Positions 34,945-47,600 of a stretch of DNA of 64,000 bases are shown here, in pieces (position 1 is the first letter of the stretch; each line of letters starts with the position of its first letter). Source of the DNA: Haliclystus octoradiatus (taxonomy: Eukaryota; Cnidaria; Staurozoa; Stauromedusae; Haliclystidae); assembly GCA_916610825.1 (NCBI GenBank), contig OU744452.1:14178110-14242109 (forward strand). The letters run 5' to 3'. The notes below the pieces were generated by a model. It did no database searches and was not told the origin of the DNA. It was given only the letters and a program-made list of their open reading frames with translations. The translations under genes were made by a program, and so were the position numbers.

Positions 34945-36414
34945 ATGTTCTCATCGTCAGTTGCCAAAAGTCGCGATTTCCCTGACGAAAGGCACGAGTT
35001 TGTACATGAGCGAGAAGAAATTGAAGATTTGAGTCATGACGAGCTAGGGGAAACAGTACGGATTAATGTAGGTGGGAAACGCTTTGAAACATATGAAAAA
35101 ACATTGCAAAGATTTCCAAATACATTACTTGGTAACCCTGTACGAAGGCGACGGTATTTCAATGGCAAAAGTGGCGAATATTTCTTTGATCGACATCGTA
35201 CTGCTTTCGAATCAATTTTATATTTTTACCAATCCAATGGAAACATATTACGACCACAAAATATCCCTGTACACATTTTCATTCAAGAATTACAATTTTT
35301 TGATGTTGGCGAAGTTGTAATACAAAACATTCAAGTCGAGGCTGGCCTCAAAGAACGTGAAGAAACACGTGAAGTACCAAGTTGTAAGTCGTTTCGATTA
35401 ATATGGGAATTTTTAGAATATCCAGATTCAAGTCGAGTGGCAAAATTCTTCGCTATTGCATCGTTATTAGTTATATCATTTTCTTTAATTATGTTTGTTA
35501 TTGAAACACTACCAGAATTTTCCACTCAGACAATTATTGTGAATGGTACTGCAAAAGAGATTAAAAGTAAACATGAAAAATGGGCGTTTCAAGCTAATAC
35601 TGGTGTGATAGTATGGTTTACTGCTGAATTTCTTCTACGAATAATAACGTGTCCGAATAAAATCAAGTTCGTCTGCGGTTTATTAAATGTTATTGATTTA
35701 TTATCAATCATGCCATACTATATCAGTTTATTATTGGATTCAAGTAATTCTTCCTCATTATCAATCTTAAGAGTCGTTCGTGTCATAAGGGTCTTAAGAG
35801 TATTTAAACTATCAAGGCATTCACGTGGTTTACAAATTCTTGGAAATACTTTAAAAGCATCAACTAACGAGTTATTTATGTTGGCTTTCTTTCTATTTGT
35901 CGTGATATTAATATTTGGAAGTTGTGCTTATTATGCTGAATTTGGAACAGAAAATAACAAATTCACATCGATTCCGGCTGCCTTTTGGTGGGCTATTGTA
36001 ACAATGACTACAGTTGGGTATGGAGATATGTACCCCCGGACGTTATGGGGTCAACTTGTCGGAGGCATGGCAGTTGTATGTGGAGTACTCACAATTGCTT
36101 TGCCTGTTCCCGTAGTTGTATCAAATTTTGAATTTTTTTATAGCAAAGAGAAAAATAGACAAAAAATGGAGGAATCCAAACGAGAGCACGAGAGACGTAA
36201 AACCGAAACAGAACGTTTAAAACGGACTGGAAACGGTGAAGCTGTAGCTAGTAAAACAACAATGTTAAGCCGCTTATTTATACCATTTCGTAAAAAAGAA
36301 ACAACAGAAGTATTATTAGAATCCGTTGTTCATAGTAGCAAATCCGGTGCGAATGGAGATGCAGTTAATATTAATATGAATAATTTACCAACACAATATC
36401 AAACTACGGTTTGA
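34945..36414 (+). CDS. KCNA: Shaker-type (Kv1) voltage-gated potassium channel, intronless
   Basis: A single uninterrupted exon of 489 codons. The open frame extends ten codons further up to a TTG, but the first ATG is at 34,945 with A at -3, so I use that. T1 tetramerisation domain about residues 36-130 (ETVRINVGGKRFET, GEYFFDRHRTAFESILYFYQ). S1 about 167-186, N-glycosylation site NGT at 200, S2 217-236, S3 244-263, S4 273-293 with a basic residue every third position (R276, R279, R282, R285, K288, R291), S5 307-331, selectivity filter TVGYGD at 356-361, S6 with the PVP hinge at 387-389. Absence of the T1 zinc motif and the S4 sequence FKLSRHSRGLQILG fit Kv1. The C-terminus QTTV is a class I PDZ ligand. 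It makes tetrameric delayed-rectifier-type channels of excitable membranes. No long N-terminal inactivation ball is seen. Confidence 0.97.
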   Translation: MFSSSVAKSRDFPDERHEFVHEREEIEDLSHDELGETVRINVGGKRFETYEKTLQRFPNTLLGNPVRRRRYFNGKSGEYFFDRHRTAFESILYFYQSNGNILRPQNIPVHIFIQELQFFDVGEVVIQNIQVEAGLKEREETREVPSCKSFRLIWEFLEYPDSSRVAKFFAIASLLVISFSLIMFVIETLPEFSTQTIIVNGTAKEIKSKHEKWAFQANTGVIVWFTAEFLLRIITCPNKIKFVCGLLNVIDLLSIMPYYISLLLDSSNSSSLSILRVVRVIRVLRVFKLSRHSRGLQILGNTLKASTNELFMLAFFLFVVILIFGSCAYYAEFGTENNKFTSIPAAFWWAIVTMTTVGYGDMYPRTLWGQLVGGMAVVCGVLTIALPVPVVVSNFEFFYSKEKNRQKMEESKREHERRKTETERLKRTGNGEAVASKTTMLSRLFIPFRKKETTEVLLESVVHSSKSGANGDAVNINMNNLPTQYQTTV

Positions 36415-38480
36415 ATAATAATAAAAATTATATAAATCTTCATTAGAACTTATATAAACAGCTGACTAAGTAAGATCAACCAATGAGAGTATTACATTTT
36501 ATATTGCATATTATAAAAAGGTATATACTACATATAAGTCATGATGTTAAAATAAGATGCACTGTACAGCTATCAACAAACAAAAATTAACGTTGTATAT
36601 ATTATATTTATGAATTATATTTAACATTATTTAATATCATCATCAATCATTCAAGAAAATGTTAGACATGTTTAGCCGTATCTGACTGTACATAAAAATG
36701 TATCTTTCAAGACAACAGAACTTCATATCATGCCTAATATAACACATGATCAACTGGAGTGGAGGATGATTATAAACAATGGTGTTGGTTTAAAAAGAGG
36801 CTGGAATATGGTCATATGATTGTACACATAGACACAACCTCGTTTACCTGGTAAGTAACATACAATACCTTACTTAAATAATTTGTACTGCAGATCATTA
36901 TCAATTATTCCTTTGTTGTAGGTGCAACAGCTTGCAGCTTAGATTATATTAAATGCTGTATAATCATTATATAAGATGAGCTTAAATGGTCTCAAATGGT
37001 GAAAAATCATTTGTTTTGATAACAAAATCAATCGTTCTACCTGCTAGACACTTATTATTTTACGTCATAAAATATTACTATTATCAGATCGAATAAAATT
37101 TATAAGCGGTCAGAAAGTGCATGTCTAGACGTTTGAGATTAATTAATGATAAATATACGTTGCTTGATATTATCTAAATTTGAGAATTGAAGAATACTCG
37201 TGGAATAATTTTCATCGCCCTGTGACAGGGTCTTTCAAATCATGAAAAAAATGCCTCGAATTTAGTTTTAAAAGGGACATATATATATTACCTTGAAAAA
37301 ATGCAAAAATTAAATTTTGGACAGACAAAAAAATATGAGCAATATAGTTAAATCTTGGCCTACATAAAGTCAAAAAGTACACCTCAAAAATTTTCATGGC
37401 AAGGAATACCCTTAATTTTATTCTGACTTTTGAAAAAGGTACCCTTTAATGTTTGAGCGTTCTCGTATGGGACTATAGCCCCTTCCCCCATCCGGAAGAA
37501 TACTGTATATAGGAAGGTATTCGTTTCCCTTAATAGATGTTATTTTTATATAGAATTATAAAAATAATAAGTGTTGGTATATATGACCGACAATTAAACA
37601 TACTTTTAATTGATGCAGTATGGGAGCCGAAAGCCTGAGAATGATGTAGGCTACAAACTGTTATTTTATTAATTACCTTTGATCTATGAATATGCCGTTT
37701 TTCAACTGTTAATACATAGAAAGATGTTGATTCTTCAAAGAATAGCTTTGCTTAAATTTAACTTAAGCCAAAAATGTTTTCTTTCGAGCAAAAGCCTAAA
37801 TCACTTCAAAGTTGAATTTTTCTTCATTTATTTTGTCAATTGTCAATTGTCAAATTGACAGGAAAAACAAAGGAGAGTCACATGACATTATCACCCGTGA
37901 AATTTAGTCAATCATTTTCAAGCAAGTTGTCAGAATAAGTATAGTAAGTAAATATAATTAAATATAATAATAATATATATACGTCCAATGTACATGCATT
38001 TCATACTATAATTGATTATATAGATGGACTTGGAAATTAAAAAACTAATTTATACAAGGGTGAGATACTGATCGCATCAAGACCACTTCTGAAGTATAAA
38101 AACTAATAGAATTTAATAAGAAGAAGTCACCATCAATGGATGACTGTGGAGAAAAATTGAAATGGATGAACAATCTTTTTTATTTTGAAACAAGATATTT
38201 GAAAACAGGAAATTTTGTCTTAAAATAAAAAACCAAAAGAGCTTGAAAGAAGCAAAATATTCTTCCAACAATTAAAATTCTATTGTTTTATAATGTGTGT
38301 ATGGATACAATGAACACTGAAAGTCAGCTGAAAATTGTAACAAATTTTGATACCAATTCTAAACGTTTCAAAGATTTTACAAAATAATGGAAATATTATC
38401 AAACCATAATATAACTTTATTGTCGATTACACTGTTATTGTACTGTGATATAGTATTATTAATTAATTAATATCATCATC
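36415..38480. other. 3' flank of Kv1; no other gene seen
   Basis: Probable 3' UTR followed by AT-rich DNA. The block at about 37,230-37,450 resembles, inverted, about 55,310-55,500 (GAGGTACACTTTT...CAAGG...ATATATGTCC), so an old dispersed repeat lies here. Confidence 0.4.
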
Positions 38481-38484
38481 ATTT

Positions 38485-38840
38485 ATTGAGAAACCTTTAA
38501 GCCATTTGGCTTTTTTTTCAAAGGGCTCATACATAATAAAATTAAAATAGTTACGAACATAATTACAATATAGACAAAAAAGTAGATCTGTGAATGATTA
38601 ATCTTTACATAATACTATCAGTTGATATCCTTTATCGAGTTTGGCAGATCATTCCATTTACGAACACCAGCTGACTGAAAAAAGTGACGATGACTTGGTT
38701 GGATGTAAATGTTATTGTTTGTGGATGATCGTGTTTTCATGATGTACGGAGAAGAGAGGAGGGTGGATAGCAAAGGAAGAGCTTGATTAAATTTAATTTT
38801 ATGAGTCCATAAAAGCTGATTGACTAGCAATTAATTAATA
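38485..38840 (-). mobile_element. 5'-truncated LINE, ORF2 end and 3' UTR
   Basis: Minus-strand frame ending with SHRHFFQSAGVRKWNDLPNS, the common end of LINE ORF2 proteins (basic stretch, then a WNxLP motif). The 3' UTR runs down to an ATGATGATATTA-type tail at about 38,470-38,485. No further upstream protein parts. Different in sequence from the copy at 19.6 kb. Confidence 0.7.
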
Positions 38841-38849
38841 AAATTAACT

Positions 38850-41070
38850 ATACAGTATAATTAATTTTGACATTATGTTTAATCCATTGAATTTGCATTA
38901 CAATGACTAAGGAATTTATACAGCATATATGGCGTATCATATAGTATACAGCACTTTGATAATATAATTTATAAGATTTCAGGTTATTTAGATTTCATGG
39001 TATATATAGGGCTAATGGATTTCAACACGGTCTCAGGATACAAAAAATGTGTCAAAATATACTGTTTAGACCGCACAGATTTTAATATGTCACGCATATT
39101 ATATCGAGGGTATCATAAAACTTCTGTCTCTCCGTTGCATATATCCTCTGAGAACAACATCTATATAACCGAAAGGAACAGAAAGGATTGTTCGATATTC
39201 TAATGAGCTTGATATGGCTAATATTTGAGACTGTATATAGTTGAAATCTTTTAAAAGATCACCGAAACGTCATGTATAACATTTTATTTAATATTAAATA
39301 ATATATACTGTGATTTAATTCGTGAATATTTTATGGTAATTTACATGTTCAAAAACTGAAAAAAAATTAAACTCGATAAAATTAAAACTTAAAATGTATA
39401 TTTGCAATTGTTAATCGTCATTATATTCTATATTATATTCAAAATTCTATTTATATATTTAAATATAACTAAAAGTTCCCATGATCCTAATGGAATTCCC
39501 TCATTGAGTAACAATACCTATAGTCTCTGATAAAGGAAACTTTAATAAACTTTAAAATTGTATAATATTGTATCTTTCTGTTTTAATAACTATTTTAATA
39601 ATCTCAAATGTTAAGTTCGTATTTAATTAACCTTGTAGCTGTATATATATCTATGTATTATTGTAATCAATTACTGTATATTTATTCCCTAGTTTATTAC
39701 GTACATCAGTCCTGTGAAAAAAAGTTATTGTAAAACTTATCAGGTTCTGAATAAATGATGATGATGATGATGATGATGACATCTGACAAACTTTATTGGA
39801 AATCAACAGTCACCACTTACTTTTTTCTTTATCTTGTTTTTAGATTATGTGGTAATTCTGATCAAAATTATCCGATCAAATGAGTCAATCAAAACATATG
39901 ATGGATGATATTATACATATGAAGCATGTGATATTCTCGTTTTATGAGAATGGGTTATATATGGAGCATGGAGAATGCCATCTTCAAATTTAAGTATGGA
40001 ATAAAACTTTGTCGATATTAGTAAGAAATAATATACATATAATAATATTCGTATTGTAAAAGACTAGCATTTTTATTTTTTATTCTAATCAAGTAAAATG
40101 CGACATTACTGATTTTTTTTTATAGAAATACAGATCTATTGTGTTCAAAAACATTAACTTCCATATAATATAAACTGAGATCTTTTCATCCTCAAAACAC
40201 GTTAGATATATTTAGTGCAATCAATAGTTATATGTTAAAAGCGAATTGTGAAAGCGTCACCACCTCCCTTAGCTAAAATGAATGCCCTGCATAAGATGAT
40301 TTGTTTATATATTTTTTTAATATTACACTTTTAGTTAAACTAAATATATAACCGATAAGTCACACCCCAAAGTGCTTGTTTATTTGGGGGAAAAAGGAAG
40401 TAGCACATTTTCAGACAAAGACAAACATTAAATATTGTGCACCGAATCTCACCCCGGCCATGATGCGGCACAATCGCAACAAGTTGCAGGCATTCTACCA
40501 TTGAGCTACCAGCGCATCTTTTGATATGATGTTTAAATAAAGTCAGGGGCTATGTGGACTTTTGGTGGATTTTAATAATCATTTGTTTTCATGATGCATG
40601 TTGCTTACCCAGAAGGGGCAAACAACTTGTATGTATATCTGTGAGATGCTCAATGCCATTGAACAGAGCGTGTAATATAATCGAATTGCCTGATGATCAC
40701 TTAGGCGCGAAACTTTAACTAGCAAATATGAAAGTCTGCTTTTTGACTATTTTCAATTATACAGTACATATATACATACATGTATATATCTTATGTTTTA
40801 TAAACCATTCACTTGAGAATGGCTGAATTCAATCAGTCAAAATTTTATTAGGGATGTTGCAATCTCAAGGCCCCAAGATTATTTTTTACTTCTTTGATAA
40901 AAGTAAATATTTCCAGCATTCTATTTTTATGTTCTTTGCAAATGACATTATACAAATGATATAATTAAACTCACTTCCAACCTCTCGTGGTAATGAAAAG
41001 TGGGATATTAAGCAAGATGGGGACATAAGAGTTTGTATGGAGAATGGAAATCAGTTTGATGTGGAAATAT
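38850..41070. other. Gene-poor interval with a LINE-like 3' tail
   Basis: A plus-strand LINE 3' end is likely just before 39,779, where CAGGTTCTGAATAAA is followed by (TGA)8 (39,755-39,779). No RT codons could be recognised upstream. The rest is AT-rich and anonymous apart from the tRNA-like block at 40.4-40.5 kb. Confidence 0.4.
40440..40521 (-). pseudogene. tRNA-like sequence, probable pseudogene
   Basis: Minus strand reads GATGCGCTGGTAGCTCAATG, then GTAGAATGCCTGCAACTTG. This has the D-arm/A-box form TAGCTCAATGGTAGAA. The T-arm region (GGGGTGAGATTCGG) is only a poor B box and a cloverleaf does not close well. It may be a decayed tRNA or the head of another SINE. Confidence 0.35.
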
Positions 41071-41076
41071 TGAGAG

Positions 41077-41355
41077 AGACGGTAACGCCCTACCGAGGGG
41101 AACCGTACCATTCCTCTACTTCTAGAACAGTGGCTTTTTTTGCTAAGGGCATTGATTGTAAATGCTCTTTATTGATCTCAGCCGCATCACTGCAGATCAA
41201 TTTCAACAGATTTCATGACAGATAGGCCTTGATTCTCAATGCGCAACGATACACCGCAGCTACTCACAATGCAATTCCCCCTGGACTATACCATCCACCG
41301 TCCTTAGATGGTACTCATTTATTTGATGTTTTAAGTCAACGTTGAGTTGACCTAT
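41077..41355 (-). mobile_element. SINE body, copy lacking the tRNA head
   Basis: Matches the body of the SINE at 9.59 kb in inverse orientation (blocks ATCTCAGCCGCATCACTGCA, TGATTCTCAATGCGCAACGA, CACAATGCAATTCCC, CCTTAGATGGTACTC). The part where the tRNA head should be (from about 41,345) is diverged or replaced. It lies just 3' of RNF141. Confidence 0.75.
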
Positions 41356-41680
41356 TATTGTGACATTAAACTGAGGGGATAGTGAGCGATTTCGACAAAG
41401 GACTCAAATATTCATTATTTGAATTTTACTCTCTGGTATAAAGAATAAATGATATGTCTATAAATAACTTGTTTAAAATACATTATTATTAATTTTAAAC
41501 CCGGTATTTATAGAAAATGGCAGCACGAAATTGGTTGCCATCTCAAGAAAGATTATACTCCTAATAGTCCTGTAATAAGGAATTGAAAGTTTCAAAGCCC
41601 ACACCAGTGTGGGTGGCAAATATTTATTGCATCTAAAACAATATTTACAATAATTATGGAAAAATTTTAAGGTTTCTATT

Positions 41681-44600
41681 TCAAGATTGAGAAACTGACG
41701 TAACAATCATTTGGTCAATTTCATGATCAGGTGGGATAGAAGGCATTTCCCAGAATTCATCATTTGAATCTAACGCATTGCGACATGTTGGACATGAATT
41801 GTGATCATCACTCCTAAAATAAATAAAACCAAATCAAATATATGCGATTAATTGAACTGATAATGACCGAGGTCCACCGAGTTCATTATGCCTATATTTT
41901 ATTAGGAATGAAGTTCATTTTCTAACAAATACATGACAGAAAATCCAAAACTGTAGTAGTAACATTTTATTTTGCGAGAACCTGACACCAGTAGTGTTCC
42001 ACACATTTAAAAGGTAAATCATAAAAAGTGATACGTTTTCGTCTGACTGCCATTTAAAATTACCCCCCCCCCACCAACACTTTCTCAAAAAGAGTAAAAT
42101 GTCGTTTATCAGCAGCCCTCAGTGTGGAATAATTTCGTTCCCTCGCTACTCAGTTATCGGGTAAATCCCTGTCATGGTACACGCAGTATCATCATTTCAT
42201 ACATACCATTCGAAATACCTACAGTTATTAATTTTTGTTAAAGTAAATATAAATCGAATTATTGTATTTCTACATCAAATATCTCCTCTTAGGCTTACAT
42301 GTGTGCATCCAAACTAAAACATATATCCGGATCTGTGTTACAAAATATTGGTGTCATGTGCACATCAAATGAAGCAATAATTAGATTGAATTAATACTGG
42401 CATTGGGCCCTGTTTTATAATATTAAATAATGACTTTTAAAATTAAAGTCACTAAACAATGTTTGAACTTAAATGCTTGCTCCAATTTTGAATTTCAGAT
42501 ATTAAGTCACCCTTGAGATTAGGACACCGTGTAGACAGCCTTTTCCTTCGTGCCATCCGTCTGCGTATTGGCACCGGGTATCGCGTATACTAAGTGTTTG
42601 TACCAAATTCATATTAAATAAATATCTACGTAGTGTGTTTTCTTGTCATTACTCAATTTTCTTTATTTTAAAATCGTTGCCAGTTTCTCATAAATTCAAT
42701 TATTAGCCAATTACAGCATACTGACAAAAAGTGGTAGTGGAAAGAATAATCAATACGCTAAATTCTGTCAAAGAAAAGTCTGTCTGCACGCAGGCTAGTT
42801 CGGCATGTGTTATCATCATTCAATATAGGAGAACAACAAACTTACCATTCTTGAATGCAATCTTGACAGAATCCGTGCGCACAGGATAATGATATCTGTA
42901 CTGTTGATTCCATACAAATGCAGCATTCGTTATCATCAACTGATTCAAATTCATTGATTCTATTCACAATAACAACAAGTAATACAATTAATATTAATGA
43001 ATCAATTATGAAATTATAAACTACTGTTAAATCATAATTATTGGTAAATTGTGAGAATACTATAAGTTTTAAATTATTTTAATTATTTTTTGAATTATCA
43101 TTTTTAGTTGTTAGTGTTTAATATCGGATTCTATAAAATCCCGGTTGTTTGTTAAACTTCCGTGTAATTGTATTTGATAATATCCTTTATAAACTCAAAC
43201 TCTATATATTTGTAATTTTTTAATGTGTATTTATATACCAGATGATGCCATGAAGATATGATATGGCAAAACGTTGTGAAATCCCGTGTTTTTATCGCTG
43301 TCATTTGTTACAAATTTAATTATTTTGATCATTTTAATTATTATCATTATTTTGATTCTTGTTATTATTAACATAATTATCTCAATTATAAGTTATTTAA
43401 CAAGCAATTCAATGATATTGAACATTATCAATAAATCAATCATGAAATCGTTCTAGTCTTAATATATATAGTGGAAATTCAGTAGTAGAAATATTCTTTA
43501 GTCAATGACTAACACTTCAATGCGAAAATGGAGAAATTCGATTAGTCGAAAAGCGATCAATCATAAAGTTGTATTGACCGCTCAGTGTTTTCGTACCGTG
43601 ATGGCGTAAGGACGCAGCGAATAATTGCATTTTTGATGCATTACAATACATTAAAATTCATGCTAAAGAACATATTAAAACTTGACCAGTTAGTCATTAA
43701 TATTGAGGAAGTACAGTACAAACCTATTTGGAAAATGAAAATAGCTCTGTGAAAATAGTTCATGAACATTAGAACATTAAGCACAATTTTCATGGAGTTT
43801 TCATGGAGTTTTCATGGAGTTTTCATGACAAGCTTATAAGGCGTCCAATGTTCATGAACATTTCATAAAAAGATCATGAACTCAAAAACATTTTTACATG
43901 ATTTATTGTAATAGTAATTGTTGGGTTAGCTCAAGAGTTGAATTGGAACCCTGGAAGAATTTTAGTTAAGATTGCCTTTGAGTTCATGCAACAGCAAATT
44001 TCAACTTGGATGAGACAAGTCCATTTAGCACATCTTTCAAGACCTTTGAAACTCCTGTTTGAAATAGCATGGGTCTCTGAAATCTGATTTTTAAATAACG
44101 TCTGAGTTTAGTGAATACAGTAACAACGTTATAAATATTTATTTCTTATTTTAAACGGTGTTTACAAAATATAAATTAATTTAATTCACAGTAAAATACC
44201 ACATTCATGAATTCAATTAATTAAAGATAAATGTGACATAAACATCCAAATGGAATGTCAAACAAGTAGTATACATATTGAAGAAACATTGTTTAGTTAC
44301 ACAACTAGAGACATTCCACTGAAGTTTTCTGTTAACGACAGTATTAAACTCTTGGAATCCTTGGTTTTTGCTCTGCTGTAAGCCTATGTGTAGATTAATC
44401 AGATGCACGGATGTAGCTACATGCTTCTGAATGGGGGGTATTTTTAGATGTTGTCTGACGAAATGGATATTGCCAAAAAATATGAAGTCTACCCCAAAAA
44501 TGGGCAGTATTATAGTATACCATTTCATTGTGAGGGTGTTCCCCCAGAATTTATGGCCGTAGTCAGATCATATTATGACAATTACTTACTTTGCTAGAAC

Positions 44601-47600
44601 ATTAACAGATGATAATTTGTGAGTCTAGGAGATAAACAGATAAAAGTGGAGATGAAGAAAACATCATAAACTACTTAAAAATCAAAATAAAACTAGAGCA
44701 ACAAAAAATAGAGGCTTACGTCTCTGGTAGGGTAGTATTGCCTCAATTACTTTTTTAAATATTTATTTGGCTCTTTTTGTATGCGTTATTATTTTACATT
44801 TTGATTTCTGAATCCTGAAATCCCTGGAGGCTAGAACTAAAAGCTTTAGAATCAGAAAAAATTCAAAGAGAATGTTGAAATGTTCTAGGATTCCTGAATG
44901 CTGAATCTTTTATCAGACCCTGCTCATGAGGGAATAGTGATTACCGCAAATGTGCGAAAATATAGATCAAACATTACAATATCCTCTTGTGAAAACAGTT
45001 CATGGACAGTTTGTGAAAATACTTCCAAAAACCGGGCCATTTAATGTCCTTGAACTAGTTCATAAACTGTTTGTGAACTGTTCAATGTGTTCATGAACAG
45101 TTTAAAAGGTGCTCATGAATTGTTCAGGAGGTTCATGAACAGTTCATGAAATTCATGAACTTGACAACCTTTTTCGCAGGGTTCATATTATCTACAGTTG
45201 TAGCATTGCATGTATCTGTAGTCTATAGGCCTAAAACTCTCTCCTCATTATCTGTAATACAGTGTAACCCGCTTAAGTGCAAGTCAAAATTGCCAACGGT
45301 TTTAATTGCAGGTATCCGAATTTGCAGTTATCCGAAATTGTTTACCAAGGACTTGACCAGAAAATTGTTTAACAAGTTTCAAAGCCAGGTTGCAGATAAG
45401 CAGGAATTTCACTTATCCGAACTGCACATAAGCGGGTTACACTGTACAACGATACTATTGGTAATACAATGCAACTAGATGTTTCAAATGAATTATATTA
45501 CAACTGTATATAGAGAAATTTATTCAGGCAGTTCAATTAGTGGTTTTGGACTATTCTAGGCTTTAATTACTGATTCAGTGGCCCCTATTGTTACTTCTAC
45601 TCTGAATTGTGGTAGGGTAATTTCAGTCTTCAAACTCTCACTTTCTAAGATGACAGTAACCCCATACAGTAGAAACTGTTTATAAACAGGGTCAGGGTCA
45701 GACAAAAGTAGGAACCGTGTAATCCTAGATTTCGGAAGGCTAGAGCAAATTCAGAAGAAAATTGATAATTTTATGACTTATTGGTCAAACCTTAACAGAA
45801 AAAATTCAGAAGAAAATGTTGAAATGCCTCTAGCATTCCAGAAGGCTGAACCAGGGTCTGACACAACCCAGTAACCTGGCAACTAGGTTTCATGAAGGCT
45901 GGCCAAAATTCAGAAGAAAATTGATTGTGTTTCTCAAATTAGCAAAATGACAATATTATAAGAAAAATTCCATGTGAAAAGTTTTCCGAAGGTATATAAT
46001 CAGGTTCTGGAAGGAGAAAATCTTTGTTGGACCCTGTTCATAACGTCATCTTTTACAACAGATCACTGTTTATAGCATGCTGAGTTGTTTATTTAACTGA
46101 TGCTCCTCATGAAATTTGGTATCTTCATTATTACAAATAAGCAACTATAACGGCAAATCATCTGGGTTCTAAGAAAAGTGGGGACCCTTGGATCCTGAAT
46201 CCTGGAAGGTTAGATCAAGTTCGTAAGAAAATTCCAAATTTTCTGATTTATAGGGCAAACCTCAACAAAAAATTCTGAAGAAAATTTTGAAAATTTTCTA
46301 GGATTCTGTAAGGCTAAAGATTTTGTCGGGCACTAACATCACTCATAACATACTTTTGAAAGTTTCCAAGGGGTGGCATAATAGGAAGTTTCTCCTGTAC
46401 TAACCTGTTCAATGTCTACATAATCATCCAATTGCTTGTCAGAATCTCCCAATGCTTTGACAACCAGTTGTTGATATAAACCATGCCGTAATGACCAGAA
46501 ACTAGGAAGGGATAATTCTCTTGTGAAATCCACCTTTTGTTCAACTGAATCAATCTAATGTATAAAATCAAATTACTTTTATTAAGATGAGTAATGAAAC
46601 TGATTGTGATATCAAGTTATAATAGTTGAGTTCGATGTGCGATTGTTGAGTTTTTTGACAACATATAGCTAGTTCATCTCACATAAAAGTATTCATGAAA
46701 GAAAATAATCTAAATATATTGATTAGGAATGCGGAAAAGTTATGAATACCCCTGCAAAAAACAGTTCAGGAGTTCAAGAGCAGTTCATGAACTGTTCATG
46801 AACATTAAATGGCTCCAATTATCCTGAACTGTTCATGAAATGTTCATGAACAGTTCATGAACCCTCACCATGGCTTGTATTCCGAGGCGTGCGATCGCAC
46901 GCGCACACCTCCGCACACGCCTCCGCGTTCCAAAGCGTGCGATCTATCGCACACCTACTTTCTTTTCCTTTTTTCGAATTTATCAATGTAAAGCAAATAA
47001 AAATTTATTTTTATTAGGGATGCAATTCGATTAATTAAATTAATTTTAAATATACTTGTTTCCAAATATAAAGCAACCTTTCTTGGATAAATTTTTCTTC
47101 AAAATCAAATGCTCTTTTCGCCGATATAAAATATGAAACAAACACGCAATAAATCATTCAAAGCGACGTCTTTTGCATGCTTGATTGGTCTACGGAACTC
47201 CCCCTAATTACCATAACAGAGAAGATCTCATGTTACGCGCCATTAGTTCTATTTCAGACTCTGTTGCTATGACAATTAATTGATCGAACAGACGTGATGA
47301 AACATAAAGCGCGTTGAATAACATGAATTCCGTAAACTAATGTCGAAGCAAACTAAGCGAACAAACTGTTATATCTATGTATTCAAAATCTTTCAAAGTC
47401 TATGTAAAGATAGTTAAGTTGATTTTGATATTTTCAACACATTTCTTGCAGTCGTGGAAAAGGTTTTGTTTCTGTTTTTATTGTCTACTTGCATGGTAAC
47501 AATAGAACAAGAGATTTTGATTAATATTCAATTAGAATCGAATAATGCATTGTCGAATATTCGATTACTGTTTTGACTTTCGCCTAATTTTTATTGTATT

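Larger units (their letters stand above)
44815..46330. repeat. Diverged intronic repeat units (AAGGCTAGA...TTCAGAAGAAAATT)
   Basis: A unit with GGAAGGCTAGAGCAAATTCA, GAAGAAAATTGA and a TCTAGGATTCxxxAAGGCT block recurs in diverged form at about 44,820, 45,700, 45,790, 45,890 and 46,200. All lie in the RNF141 introns. They look like an old tandem or segmental amplification interrupted by MITEs. Confidence 0.55.

Noticed and set aside
45146..45478. 110-codon plus-strand frame
   Set aside because: Runs across the end of one MITE and the whole of another. It is a chance frame in repeat DNA.
46339..46404. Extending the RNF141 exon past 46,405 to a stop at 46,339
   Set aside because: A good donor (CAG/GTTAGT) ends the exon at 46,405, and the next phase-fitting exon is 44,590-44,624.
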